A stretch of DNA of 52,185 nt from an uncultured Lachnospiraceae bacterium (GCA_946536155.1 CAMNEB010000002.1:1-52185); one strand, 5' to 3'; positions 24,455-31,368 are shown, numbered from the stretch's first letter. Numbers and translations are program-made. The notes: generated from the sequence alone by a model not told the origin.

Positions 24455-25389
24455 TTTTCCCCTCTCGATAAAACATTGTCCGCAAGATCGCGCGGACCGA
24501 TGCATAGATTATAACATACCCTATGAGCCATTTGGCAGGTTCTTCTTTCCTCATCCGGATCTGCGGTCTCATTAAACCCGAGTTTTTCAAGGAGGCATAC
24601 GGATGCTTTATTCTCCGGATCGGTGAAGCTCATCACTTCATAAATGCCCTGCTCCTTAGCCCATTTGAGGATCCCTCTGCACACTTCCTCCGCAAGTCCC
24701 TTTCTCTGCCACTTTCTGCCTATCAGAAAGCCAAGCTCCGGCATATCCGAACCTGCTCTCTCATCAAGGCCCGCACGTCCTATTATCTCCCCTGTCTCTT
24801 TATATATGACAGTCCAGATACCGTGTCCGTATATCTCATAGATAAGGTCACGGTAATTGTCCGTGTAAATCTCCTCTTCGCTTCGTTCCATAAGATCCTC
24901 CGTATATGCGGTGATCGAAGGCTCGGCATATATCTCATAGAAAGCATCCAGGTCATCCCTGCAGGTCTCCCTGACAAGACACCTGTCAGTCTCAAGGATA
25001 TCAAGAGGTATCTTCATGAGGCGTCTGTACACAAGCTCCAGGTAATCTTCGTCCGCATCATCCGGATCAAAATCACCCTCAACCTCCAGCACGTATCTGA
25101 AACAGTCACGGTATGTGCCCGCATCAGGATCATTTCCGTCATCGTTCCGGGATACAGGGTAAGCATCCTGATCTTTTCCGCCATCGTTCCGGGATGCAGG
25201 ATCTGTATCCGGATATCTGCCGTTTTCATCCGTATCGATATACAATACTGCGGGCATATCCTTTAACGGGGAGGTGCAAAAATCCGCCGCATCCGCACTC
25301 CGCACTATAAACAGAGTCCCCTCCTGCGGGCATACATCACCCGGGGAAAATACTTTTATTTTTTTCAGATATCTCTTTTCGGAAAACAT
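24451..25389 (-). CDS. GNAT-family acetyltransferase with extended N-terminus
   Basis: A 312-residue protein. The C-terminal 170 residues are a GNAT domain of the RimJ-like class: LETDRCLVRET opens it, then GRAGLDERAGSDMPELGFLI and RKWQRKGLAEEV, the acetyl-CoA-binding R/Q-x-x-G-x-G/A segment. The N-terminal 130 residues are acidic and contain a tandem duplication of 14 residues (SRND-G pattern). The acceptor is unknown. Its last codon and stop overlap the lysozyme start (ATGA), suggesting the two are made together, though the acetyltransferase is cytosolic. Confidence 0.85.
   Translation of the reverse strand: MFSEKRYLKKIKVFSPGDVCPQEGTLFIVRSADAADFCTSPLKDMPAVLYIDTDENGRYPDTDPASRNDGGKDQDAYPVSRNDDGNDPDAGTYRDCFRYVLEVEGDFDPDDADEDYLELVYRRLMKIPLDILETDRCLVRETCRDDLDAFYEIYAEPSITAYTEDLMERSEEEIYTDNYRDLIYEIYGHGIWTVIYKETGEIIGRAGLDERAGSDMPELGFLIGRKWQRKGLAEEVCRGILKWAKEQGIYEVMSFTDPENKASVCLLEKLGFNETADPDEERRTCQMAHRVCYNLCIGPRDLADNVLSRGEK
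25124..25200 (-). repeat. In-frame 42-bp tandem repeat in the acetyltransferase gene
   Basis: The segment 25124-25158 recurs at 25166-25200 with a period of 42 bases (14 codons). The cores CATCGTTCCGGGAT are identical. In protein this gives two ASRND/VSRND units within an Asp-rich linker. The repeat keeps frame, so it looks like slipped-strand or unequal duplication tolerated in a disordered region. Confidence 0.75.
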
Positions 25390-25398
25390 GAGCTTATA

Positions 25399-25407
25399 TG
25401 TTATAAT
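25399..25407 (+). promoter_or_regulatory. Extended -10 promoter of the cyclophilin gene
   Basis: TGTTATAAT is an exact extended -10 element, 35 bases before the ATG at 25443. A recognisable -35 is lacking, as is usual with extended -10 promoters. The ribosome-binding site AAAGGA follows. Confidence 0.6.
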
Positions 25408-25442
25408 GAATCGTCAAAATAAAACACCTGAAAGGAAACGAT

Positions 25443-25979
25443 ATGGCAGACACTAAACATCCTCTTGTAACATTCACAATGGAGGACGGATCCGTGATCA
25501 AAGCAGAGCTTTATCCCGAGATTGCTCCTCAATCAGTTTACAATTTTATAAGCCTCATATCAAAGGGATTCTATGACGGACTCACCTTCCACCGCATCAT
25601 CGCAGGATTCATGATCCAGGGCGGAGATCCCGACGGAAACGGAACCGGAGGTCCCGGATACAGCATCAAAGGCGAGTTTAAGAGCAACGGATTTGACAAC
25701 GATCTTAAGCACACCGCAGGCGTACTCTCCATGGCACGCTCCATGTTCCCCGATTCAGCGGGAAGCCAGTTCTTCCTCATGCACAAGGATGCTCCCCACC
25801 TCGACGGTGATTATGCGGCATTCGGAAAAGTCATCGAAGGAATGGATGTTGTGGACAAGATTGCGGAAACTCCCACCAACTTCTTTAATGACGCACCCCT
25901 TACCCCTCAGGTCATGAAGACCGTCACCGTGGAAACTTACGGAGTAGAGTATCCCGAACCCGAAAAGCTCCCCCGCTGA
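25443..25979 (+). CDS. Peptidyl-prolyl cis-trans isomerase, cyclophilin type
   Basis: A 178-residue cytosolic cyclophilin that speeds proline isomerisation in folding proteins. Active-site segments are clear: FHRIIAGFMIQGG carries the catalytic Arg with Phe, Met and Gln, then SAGSQFFLM and the HLDGDYAAFGKVIEGMD region. No signal peptide or membrane helix is present. Length is standard. It is monocistronic, with an extended -10 promoter before it and a strong terminator after it, and is divergent from the acetyltransferase gene. Confidence 0.95.
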   Translation: MADTKHPLVTFTMEDGSVIKAELYPEIAPQSVYNFISLISKGFYDGLTFHRIIAGFMIQGGDPDGNGTGGPGYSIKGEFKSNGFDNDLKHTAGVLSMARSMFPDSAGSQFFLMHKDAPHLDGDYAAFGKVIEGMDVVDKIAETPTNFFNDAPLTPQVMKTVTVETYGVEYPEPEKLPR

Positions 25980-26000
25980 GCCGTTTTTACAGAGAAAATA

Positions 26001-26040
26001 AAAAGCTTTTCCTCTTTCATCAGAGAGGAAAAGCTTTTTT
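26001..26040 (+). terminator. Rho-independent terminator of the cyclophilin gene
   Basis: A 15-bp stem (26001-26015 with 26024-26038, core GCTTTTCCTCT) with an 8-base loop ends in a run of six T. Confidence 0.85.
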
Positions 26041-26143
26041 GCTGTTCATAATTTGTTTACAATTTATTTCCCGATTGTTAAATAGACACTAATTTTTTAT
26101 ACACCTTTATAGAATATATTATTGTCGTGGAGTGAGAATAATT

Positions 26144-26167
26144 AACCTTTTAACCCTTCAACCCTTC
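26144..26167. repeat. Three tandem 8-mers, AACC[C/T]TT[C/T]
   Basis: The copies are AACCTTTT, AACCCTTC and AACCCTTC. The last two are identical. They lie in the non-coding stretch before the hairpin shared by the aldolase 3' end. Confidence 0.6.
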
Positions 26168-26193
26168 GTAATAATTTAATCTTTTTCATAATA

Positions 26194-26221
26194 ATGCCGG
26201 GCATCAGATGATGCCCGGCAT
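26194..26221 (-). terminator. Hairpin after the aldolase gene
   Basis: A perfect 12-bp stem (ATGCCGGGCATC with GATGCCCGGCAT, 4-base loop) lies 23 bases past the aldolase stop. On the minus strand only a short TATTAT follows, so termination there may be partial. On the plus strand a second hairpin and a T run follow, so it may serve both directions. Confidence 0.6.
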
Positions 26222-26244
26222 CCTCCCATTTATGGGGTATTTTT

Positions 26245-27111
26245 TTAATCCGCTTTTCCTATCGATCCGAACATTTCCATCTTCAGTCTGACCGTCGCCT
26301 TGATGCCTTCGCATCCGGGAGCCAGGAGTTTTCTGGGATCGAAGCCCTTTCCTTCAAGATCCTTTCCTTCCTCGATGTATTTTCTGACAGCCTCGGCAAA
26401 TGCGATCTGACATTCTGTGTTCACATTCACCTTGGAAACTCCCAGAGTTATCGCCTTGCGGACCTGATCCGCGGGGATTCCCGTTCCGCCGTGCAGAACA
26501 AGGGGAAGGTCACCCGTGAGCTTCTGGATATTTTCAAGAGTTTCGAATGAAAGCCCCGCCCAGTTTGCGGGATATTTGCCATGGATATTTCCAATGCCCG
26601 CAGCAAGGAAATCAACTCCGAGATCTCCGATCAGCTTACACTCGGCGGGATCTGCGCATTCGCCCGCTGCCACGACGCCGTCCTCTTCTCCGCCGATGGC
26701 ACCGACCTCGGCTTCGATGGAAAGTCCTCTGCTGTGCGCAGCCTTTACCAGTTCCCTGGTCTTGGCGATATTTTCATCGATGGGATAATGCGATCCGTCA
26801 AACATTATGGAAGAAAATCCGGCCTCTATGCATTTATAGCATCCTTCATAGGTTCCGTGATCGAGATGAAGAGCTACGGGGACGTCAATATCAAGGTCCT
26901 TAAGGAGTGCATTCACCATGCCCGTTACAACATGGTATCCTCCCATATATTTGCCTGCCCCCTCGGACACTCCAAGTATAACGGGGCTTCTCAGTTCCTT
27001 AGCAGTCAGCAGGATGCTCTTGGTCCACTCAAGATTGTTGATATTGAAGTGGCCTACGGCATAATGACCTGCTTTGGCTTTTTTCAGCATGTCTGTTGCA
27101 CTGACTAACAT
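26245..27111 (-). CDS. fba: Class II fructose-bisphosphate aldolase
   Basis: A zinc-dependent glycolytic and gluconeogenic enzyme splitting fructose-1,6-bisphosphate into two triose phosphates. The start at 27111 follows AAGGAGGGATCAAA; a longer frame from 27177 has no site. Of the 288 residues, HLDHGTYEGC carries the catalytic Asp and zinc His, EAEVGAIGGEEDG is the typical acidic loop, and GIGNIHGKYP and LVLHGGTGIP hold the other zinc His residues and the phosphate-binding loop. NVNTECQIAF follows as expected. A 13-base palindrome lies in its leader at 27149-27161. The lipid kinase gene is upstream on the same strand. Confidence 0.95.
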   Translation of the reverse strand: MLVSATDMLKKAKAGHYAVGHFNINNLEWTKSILLTAKELRSPVILGVSEGAGKYMGGYHVVTGMVNALLKDLDIDVPVALHLDHGTYEGCYKCIEAGFSSIMFDGSHYPIDENIAKTRELVKAAHSRGLSIEAEVGAIGGEEDGVVAAGECADPAECKLIGDLGVDFLAAGIGNIHGKYPANWAGLSFETLENIQKLTGDLPLVLHGGTGIPADQVRKAITLGVSKVNVNTECQIAFAEAVRKYIEEGKDLEGKGFDPRKLLAPGCEGIKATVRLKMEMFGSIGKAD

Positions 27112-27148
27112 TTTGATCCCTCCTTGTATAGTAATGACGGTCACCGCC

Positions 27149-27161
27149 ATCTGTGACAGAT
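27149..27161. promoter_or_regulatory. Perfect palindrome in the aldolase leader
   Basis: ATCTGT-G-ACAGAT is a 13-base inverted repeat 38 bases before the aldolase ATG. It may be an operator or chance. No clear promoter could be paired with it. Confidence 0.3.
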
Positions 27162-27206
27162 GCTGCGAATCCCGCATATACCGTTATATGATCACGCGCT
27201 ATACCG

Positions 27207-28097
27207 TCACTTGCTCACACGTATATCTATGGCCCGGGGAATATTATCGATGATGACGGATCTGTGCTCTCCGCCGTCCTCTCCGTCTAAGGTCCACGCC
27301 ACGGCTTCATCCGAAGATATCTTAATATGACCGGATGTGAAGGATACGATCCTGTCGGACAGATCGTGATGTCCCATGACTATGGCACCCAAAAGCTGCT
27401 GAAAATCGATACCGTTCTTCAGCTCCCTGATAAGATTGACCTCAAAGAGTCCGTCCGCCAGATCCACATTATTGCCCGTCAGGCCTTTGACTCCTCCCAC
27501 ACTGACGGAATTTGTTATCATGCCCAGAATGAAATTGTCCTCAATGACCTCGCCGTCATGTTCCACCTTCATGTGAATGGGTCTGATCTTGCCGACGCTC
27601 TTTACTCCCTCTATGAGATATGCCGAATGACCGATGGCATTCTTCATATCCTGATCCGTCTTGTAGCTGACCTCGGTAAAAGCACCGAATGCCGCAACAT
27701 AGACGAATGCTTCATCATTGAACATTCCGACGTCAACGGCTTTGTTCACCCCGTCCACGATTATCTCCGCGGACTTGAGCATATCCTTGGGAAGCGCAAG
27801 AGAGCCGCCGAAGTCATTGGTCGATCCGGCGGGAATATATCCCAGAGGAGTGCGGAAATCGTTCTTCATCATTCCCCTGACAGTCTCGTCAAGAGTTCCG
27901 TCTCCGCCGCAACAGACCACGATATCGAAGTCGCCTTCCCTCTCGGACGCGATCCTGACCGCTTCACCGTGCTGCCTGGTGGGGGCAATGGTTATCTCGT
28001 AATCACCGGATGCAAAAATATCCAGTATATCGGCCAGTTCGGACCTTATCCGGCCCCTTCCGGCTCTTGGATTGTAAATAAAAAGCATTTTTTTCAT
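27207..28097 (-). CDS. Diacylglycerol/lipid kinase (DagK/YegS family)
   Basis: A 296-residue soluble lipid kinase. The N-terminus MLFIYNPRAGRGR and the nucleotide motif CCGGDGTLDE (GGDGT at 64-68) are diagnostic, and GYIPAGSTNDFGGSL follows as in the family. It likely phosphorylates diacylglycerol, returning it to phospholipid synthesis, which matters where teichoic acid synthesis releases diacylglycerol. The ribosome-binding site is weak. A tandem 22-bp repeat and a cre-like box lie upstream. Alternative substrates within the family (sphingosine-like, undecaprenol) cannot be excluded. Confidence 0.9.
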   Translation of the reverse strand: MKKMLFIYNPRAGRGRIRSELADILDIFASGDYEITIAPTRQHGEAVRIASEREGDFDIVVCCGGDGTLDETVRGMMKNDFRTPLGYIPAGSTNDFGGSLALPKDMLKSAEIIVDGVNKAVDVGMFNDEAFVYVAAFGAFTEVSYKTDQDMKNAIGHSAYLIEGVKSVGKIRPIHMKVEHDGEVIEDNFILGMITNSVSVGGVKGLTGNNVDLADGLFEVNLIRELKNGIDFQQLLGAIVMGHHDLSDRIVSFTSGHIKISSDEAVAWTLDGEDGGEHRSVIIDNIPRAIDIRVSK

Positions 28098-28158
28098 CGT
28101 AAATAGATGATATCACATGCGGGGGGCAAATTACATTAAGAGTTGGTTAAACATTTTT

Positions 28159-28192
28159 ACCTGTCAAACAAAAAACATTAACCTGTCAAACA
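28159..28192 (-). repeat. Tandem direct repeat with a 22-bp period
   Basis: ACCTGTCAAACA occurs at 28159-28170 and again at 28181-28192, exactly 22 bases apart (about two helical turns). On the minus strand each contains TTTGACAGG, so each includes a perfect -35 hexamer, but neither has a good -10 at the right distance. The spacing suits a protein binding to one face of the DNA. Confidence 0.5.
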
Positions 28193-28228
28193 CAAAGAAC
28201 TTATGCAGAGCAGATCGGAACCCATGAT

Positions 28229-28242
28229 TGTAAGCATTTACA
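28229..28242. promoter_or_regulatory. cre-like (CcpA) box
   Basis: TGTAAGCATTTACA matches the cre consensus TGWAANCGNTNWCA at every fixed base except the central G. It lies about 130 bases upstream of the lipid kinase start and just past the terminator of the Crh-like gene. CcpA bound to Ser-phosphorylated HPr or Crh recognises such sites in Firmicutes. No ccpA gene is in the window. Confidence 0.45.
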
Positions 28243-28243
28243 C

Positions 28244-28276
28244 AAAAAATACGGAATCCCCTCAGGGATCCCGTAT
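28244..28276 (-). terminator. Rho-independent terminator of the ftsH-to-crh operon
   Basis: A 12-bp stem (28249-28260 with 28265-28276, one mismatch pair, loop CTCA) is followed on the minus strand by six T. It lies about 40 bases past the stop of the Crh-like gene. Confidence 0.85.
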
Positions 28277-28315
28277 CAAAGATCAATATACAGTAAACAA
28301 ACTGAGTATGCTTAT

Positions 28316-28576
28316 TTAAGCTTCTGCTCCGGTAAGAAAACTGCCGACCGAGTCAAGTGCATCTCCCTCATCGGTTCCGTCACATCTGATCATGAGCTCG
28401 TCACCCTCATCGAGAGCTATGCTCATCATTCCCATGATGGACTTGGCATTCACCTTTCTCTCGCCTGCTTCGATGTAGATGATGCTGTCGAATTTGCTGG
28501 CCTTCTGTACAAGAAGAGCCACCGGCGAAGCGGAAAGATTCTTAGGCAGTTTTACGTTTACGGTTCTGGTAATCAT
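28316..28576 (-). CDS. Crh-like HPr paralogue lacking the catalytic His
   Basis: An 86-residue protein with the HPr fold pattern. It starts at 28576 after GAGGAG; a longer frame to 28681 has no support. In canonical HPr, PEP-dependent phosphorylation uses His15 in GLHARPA. Here residues 13-19 read NLSASPV, so position 15 is Ser and position 17 is Ser in place of Arg. The regulatory site is kept: Ser46 in KSIMGMMS. This is the situation of Bacillus Crh (Gln at 15), which cannot carry sugar phosphoryl groups but is phosphorylated by HprK and acts through CcpA. As in Bacillus, the gene directly follows whiA. hprK is in the same operon. Naming it crh is an inference, hence no symbol. Confidence 0.88.
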   Translation of the reverse strand: MITRTVNVKLPKNLSASPVALLVQKASKFDSIIYIEAGERKVNAKSIMGMMSIALDEGDELMIRCDGTDEGDALDSVGSFLTGAEA

Positions 28577-28593
28577 AATACACTCCTCACATC

Positions 28594-28673
28594 TCTCTTC
28601 CCCCAAGAAGAGACCAGCCTTTTCACGCAAGGCCTTGCGTTCCCCTGTACCATAAACGGCGCCCCAAGCCGTT
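28594..28673 (-). other. Three consecutive hairpins between whiA and the Crh-like gene
   Basis: Perfect inverted repeats occur at 28655-28673 (AACGGC/GCCGTT), 28625-28640 (a 16-base palindrome ACGCAAGGCCTTGCGT) and 28594-28613 (TCTCTTC/GAAGAGA). The last lies just before the ribosome-binding site of the Crh-like gene. There is no T run after any of them, so this is a structured intercistronic leader and not a plain terminator. Confidence 0.5.
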
Positions 28674-28677
28674 ATTC

Positions 28678-29544
28678 TCAATTGTATCTCTTACCGGCTA
28701 TCTCACTGAGTTTTGCGAGCCTGTGATTGATGCCTGATTTCCCCACAGGCGGATCCATCATGGCTCCCAGTTCCGAAAGAGTCGCATCCGGATGTTCAAG
28801 TCTTCCGTATGCGGCTTCTCTGAGCGTATCGGGAAGAGTCTGCAGTATGCCGTGCTCCTCAAGATATCTGATATCATCAAGCTGTCTCGAAGCGGCAGTG
28901 ACTGTCTTGCGTATATTGGACGTCTCACAGTTGACCCTGCGGTTTACCGTATTGCTGACATCCTTGTATATACGGCGGTTCTCAAAATCCATATATGAAT
29001 TCTGGGCACCCATAACGCTCAAAAGCTCGCCGATCATCTCGCCTTCTTTGACATAGACGATATTTTCACCGCGTCTTACCGTCATCCGGGCAGGTATCTC
29101 GAAATCGGAACATACCTTTACGATCTGATCTGCCTGCGCGTCGTTCCTGCAGACAAACTCAAGATGGTAGCCTTTTCCGGGATCGCTCACGGAACCCGAT
29201 GCAAGAAATGCTCCTCTTAAGAATGCTCTCTTGCAGCAGGAGCTCTTCAGCACAAGATCGCTCACCTTGTCGTAGCAGTCTCCCATGGCACGGGTGAATG
29301 CTTCAAACTCCGGATCGGAACTTTTCAGCGACTTCCCTATATTAAATGTTATTTCAAGTAAAGTAAAGCCTTTTTTTATAAGTGAAGAACCGGAAGTGGA
29401 AAAACCGATGGCAACGCTTCCGTCACCGTTGGCCCCGATCTGACCCGCAAAATGCATTATCGCGGAGATCTCCGCAAGCCTGCAATGCCTTGCCTGAGGC
29501 AGCACTTTTGCCAGTTCTTCTTTTACTTCGGAAGAAAAAGACAT
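28678..29544 (-). CDS. whiA: WhiA DNA-binding protein
   Basis: A 288-residue protein of the WhiA family, conserved in Gram-positives. It begins MSFSSEVKEELAKVLP, followed by the LAGLIDADG-like core (RGAFLASGSVSDPGKGYHLE). The C-terminal helix-turn-helix region includes RVNCETSNIRKTVTAASRQ and SELGAMMDPPVGKSGINHRL. WhiA affects division and sporulation genes in actinomycetes and chromosome segregation in Bacillus. It starts 18 bases after rapZ. The usual intervening yvcK/mgfK gene of Bacillus is missing from this cluster. Confidence 0.95.
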   Translation of the reverse strand: MSFSSEVKEELAKVLPQARHCRLAEISAIMHFAGQIGANGDGSVAIGFSTSGSSLIKKGFTLLEITFNIGKSLKSSDPEFEAFTRAMGDCYDKVSDLVLKSSCCKRAFLRGAFLASGSVSDPGKGYHLEFVCRNDAQADQIVKVCSDFEIPARMTVRRGENIVYVKEGEMIGELLSVMGAQNSYMDFENRRIYKDVSNTVNRRVNCETSNIRKTVTAASRQLDDIRYLEEHGILQTLPDTLREAAYGRLEHPDATLSELGAMMDPPVGKSGINHRLAKLSEIAGKRYN

Positions 29545-29562
29545 ATAGATCCTCTCCCGCGA

Positions 29563-30420
29563 TCAGTTATTTACATCCCTGTGAGTAAGCTTGAATCCTA
29601 TATCCGTCCTGGTCTTCATCCTCTCATAAAGAGCGGTGGCAAGAGTGACGGACCTGTGCTTTCCTCCGGTACATCCGATCGCAACAACGAGATTGTACTT
29701 GCCCTCTTTTACATAATTGGGAATGAGGAAATCCAGCATATCGGTGAGTTTATCCAGGAACTCCCCTGTCTCTTTGAACCGGCAGACATAATCCCTGACT
29801 TCCTCATCAAGACCGGTCTTGGTCTTGAGTTCATCGATATAGAAAGGATTCGGAAGAAATCTGACATCGAAGACAAGATCCGCATCCGAAGGTATTCCGT
29901 ACTTGAAACCAAAGGACACTATGCTCACGTTCAGATTGCTGTATTTTTCATTCTTCCTGAAGATGGAATCAATCTCTGCCTTGAACTCCCTTGTCAGGAG
30001 GTTTGAAGTGTCGATGATGTATGTCGCCTGTTTCCTGATGGGTGCAAGCTCGGCACGTTCTTTCCTGATGCCTTCCTCAATGGTCCCGTCACCTGCGAGG
30101 GGATGAAGCCTTCTGGTCTCCTTGTACCTGCGGATAAGGGTCTTGTCGGAAGCTTCGAGGAAGAGAACCTCCGTCTCATGTCCTCCGGACTTAAGGCCCT
30201 TTATGACCTGAGCCAGGTTCTTCATGGAACCTGCGGTCCTTATGTCTATTCCCAGTGCGACCTTGCTGTATTCATTTCCCGGCTGTGCGAGGAGATCCAC
30301 AAATCTCTCGACCAGTCCCGCGGGAAGATTGTCGATGCAGTAAAAGCCTATGTCCTCCAGCATCTTCATGCCGGTCCTCTTACCGCTTCCGCTCATTCCC
30401 GTTATGATAACTATGCGCAT
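29563..30420 (-). CDS. rapZ: RapZ-type nucleotide-binding protein (YvcJ)
   Basis: A 285-residue protein of the RapZ/YvcJ family, known to regulate GlmS via small RNA in E. coli and to bind nucleotides in Bacillus. The N-terminal motif is GMSGSGKRTGMKML: the P-loop Lys14 is present but the following residue is Arg15 where GKS or GKT is normal. Downstream FYCIDNLPAGL, SFGFKYGIPSDADLVFDVRF and IGCTGGKHRSVTLA are standard family blocks, the last being the C-terminal nucleotide or metabolite site. The gene begins 1 base after the murB stop. The odd P-loop may lower ATPase activity. Confidence 0.93.
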   Translation of the reverse strand: MRIVIITGMSGSGKRTGMKMLEDIGFYCIDNLPAGLVERFVDLLAQPGNEYSKVALGIDIRTAGSMKNLAQVIKGLKSGGHETEVLFLEASDKTLIRRYKETRRLHPLAGDGTIEEGIRKERAELAPIRKQATYIIDTSNLLTREFKAEIDSIFRKNEKYSNLNVSIVSFGFKYGIPSDADLVFDVRFLPNPFYIDELKTKTGLDEEVRDYVCRFKETGEFLDKLTDMLDFLIPNYVKEGKYNLVVAIGCTGGKHRSVTLATALYERMKTRTDIGFKLTHRDVNN

Positions 30421-30421
30421 A

Positions 30422-31348
30422 TCAATACCTTCTGGAATTACCGTATACTACCAGTTCGGGTTCAAGGCGTGCGCCCGTCTCCCTGAACACCTCTCTCTGG
30501 ACATTTTCCATCAGTCTGAGGATGTCCGTTGCAGAGGCATTTCCTCTGTTGACGATGAATCCGCAATGCTTTTCGGAGACCATCGCACCGCCCACATATG
30601 CACCGCCGAGACCTGTCTGGTCTATGAGCTGGGCCGCATGTCTTCCGTCCCTGGGATTCTTAAATATGCTGCCCGCATTCGGCATATCGAGAGGCTGCTT
30701 TTCACGGCGCTCCCTGGCATATTTTTCGATCAGTTCCTTTATCTGGTTCTTGTCACCCTTTTTGAGTTCTATCACCGCTTCGATAACGGTATATTTTTTC
30801 TCGCAGAACAGGCTGTGACGGTATCCGAATTTCATCTCGTGGGGAAGGAGGGTTATCTCCTCTCCGGAAGTCGTGATCGCCCTGACTCTTTTTACTATGG
30901 ATGACATATCGGAACCAAAGCACCCTGCGTTCATCCTGATGGCACCGCCGACGGTTCCGGGTATCCCGCAGGCCCATTCCATTCCGGTGAGCCACATATC
31001 CGCCGCCATGCGTCCTGCCTGTGCAAGAAGCGCTCCGCCTCCGCATGTGACGTCATAGCCGGTAACATCTATTTTGGTGAAATCCCCTTTCAGCATCACT
31101 GCTATTCCGGGATATCCTTCATCTTTTACAAGAACGTTGGTGCCGTTTCCGAGAACAAAATACGGAAGAAATTTTTTCCTGACAAATGTAAGGACACGCC
31201 GCATTTCCTCAATGCTGTGAACCTCAACAACGCAAAGGGCCTTTCCGCCCGCCCGAAATGACGTATATTCGGACATAGGCTGATCAGGGTGTATGCACTT
31301 TTCATCGATATATTCGGATAAGCTATCGAATATCTCCTGACCCGTCAT
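30422..31348 (-). CDS. murB: UDP-N-acetylenolpyruvoylglucosamine reductase
   Basis: A 308-residue FAD enzyme making UDP-MurNAc, the second committed step of peptidoglycan synthesis. FAD-binding motifs are GNGTNVLV and GIPGTVGGAIRMNAG. The proton-donor Ser is in RGNASATDIL, and the short form (type IIb) is indicated by YRHSLF and SIFKNP. Length is standard. It starts 20 bases after the glucokinase gene and almost touches rapZ. Its position in the hprK-rapZ-whiA cluster is common in Firmicutes. Confidence 0.95.
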   Translation of the reverse strand: MTGQEIFDSLSEYIDEKCIHPDQPMSEYTSFRAGGKALCVVEVHSIEEMRRVLTFVRKKFLPYFVLGNGTNVLVKDEGYPGIAVMLKGDFTKIDVTGYDVTCGGGALLAQAGRMAADMWLTGMEWACGIPGTVGGAIRMNAGCFGSDMSSIVKRVRAITTSGEEITLLPHEMKFGYRHSLFCEKKYTVIEAVIELKKGDKNQIKELIEKYARERREKQPLDMPNAGSIFKNPRDGRHAAQLIDQTGLGGAYVGGAMVSEKHCGFIVNRGNASATDILRLMENVQREVFRETGARLEPELVVYGNSRRY

Positions 31349-31368
31349 TTAAAACATCCTCCTAAAGA

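Larger units (their letters stand above)
26075..26246 (+). ncRNA. Candidate small RNA between cyclophilin and aldolase genes
   Basis: The stretch has no ORF of useful size but looks transcribed. TTGTTA (26075-26080), 17 bases and TATACA (26098-26103) form a promoter-like pair. Downstream lie three tandem 8-mers AACCTTTT, AACCCTTC, AACCCTTC (26144-26167) and a perfect 12-bp hairpin (26194-26221). A second hairpin CCCAT/ATGGG follows, then a run of T ending at 26246. The RNA would be about 140 nt, with unpaired CCCUUC boxes able to pair with Shine-Dalgarno sequences. This is inferred from sequence alone. Confidence 0.3.

Noticed and set aside
27112-27177. Longer aldolase start at 27177
   Set aside because: No ribosome-binding site there, and the segment contains the leader palindrome; AAGGAGG precedes the ATG at 27111.
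28577-28681. Longer start for the HPr-like protein
   Set aside because: The extra 35 codons translate the hairpin-rich spacer and precede the normal HPr N-terminus; GAGGAG supports 28576.
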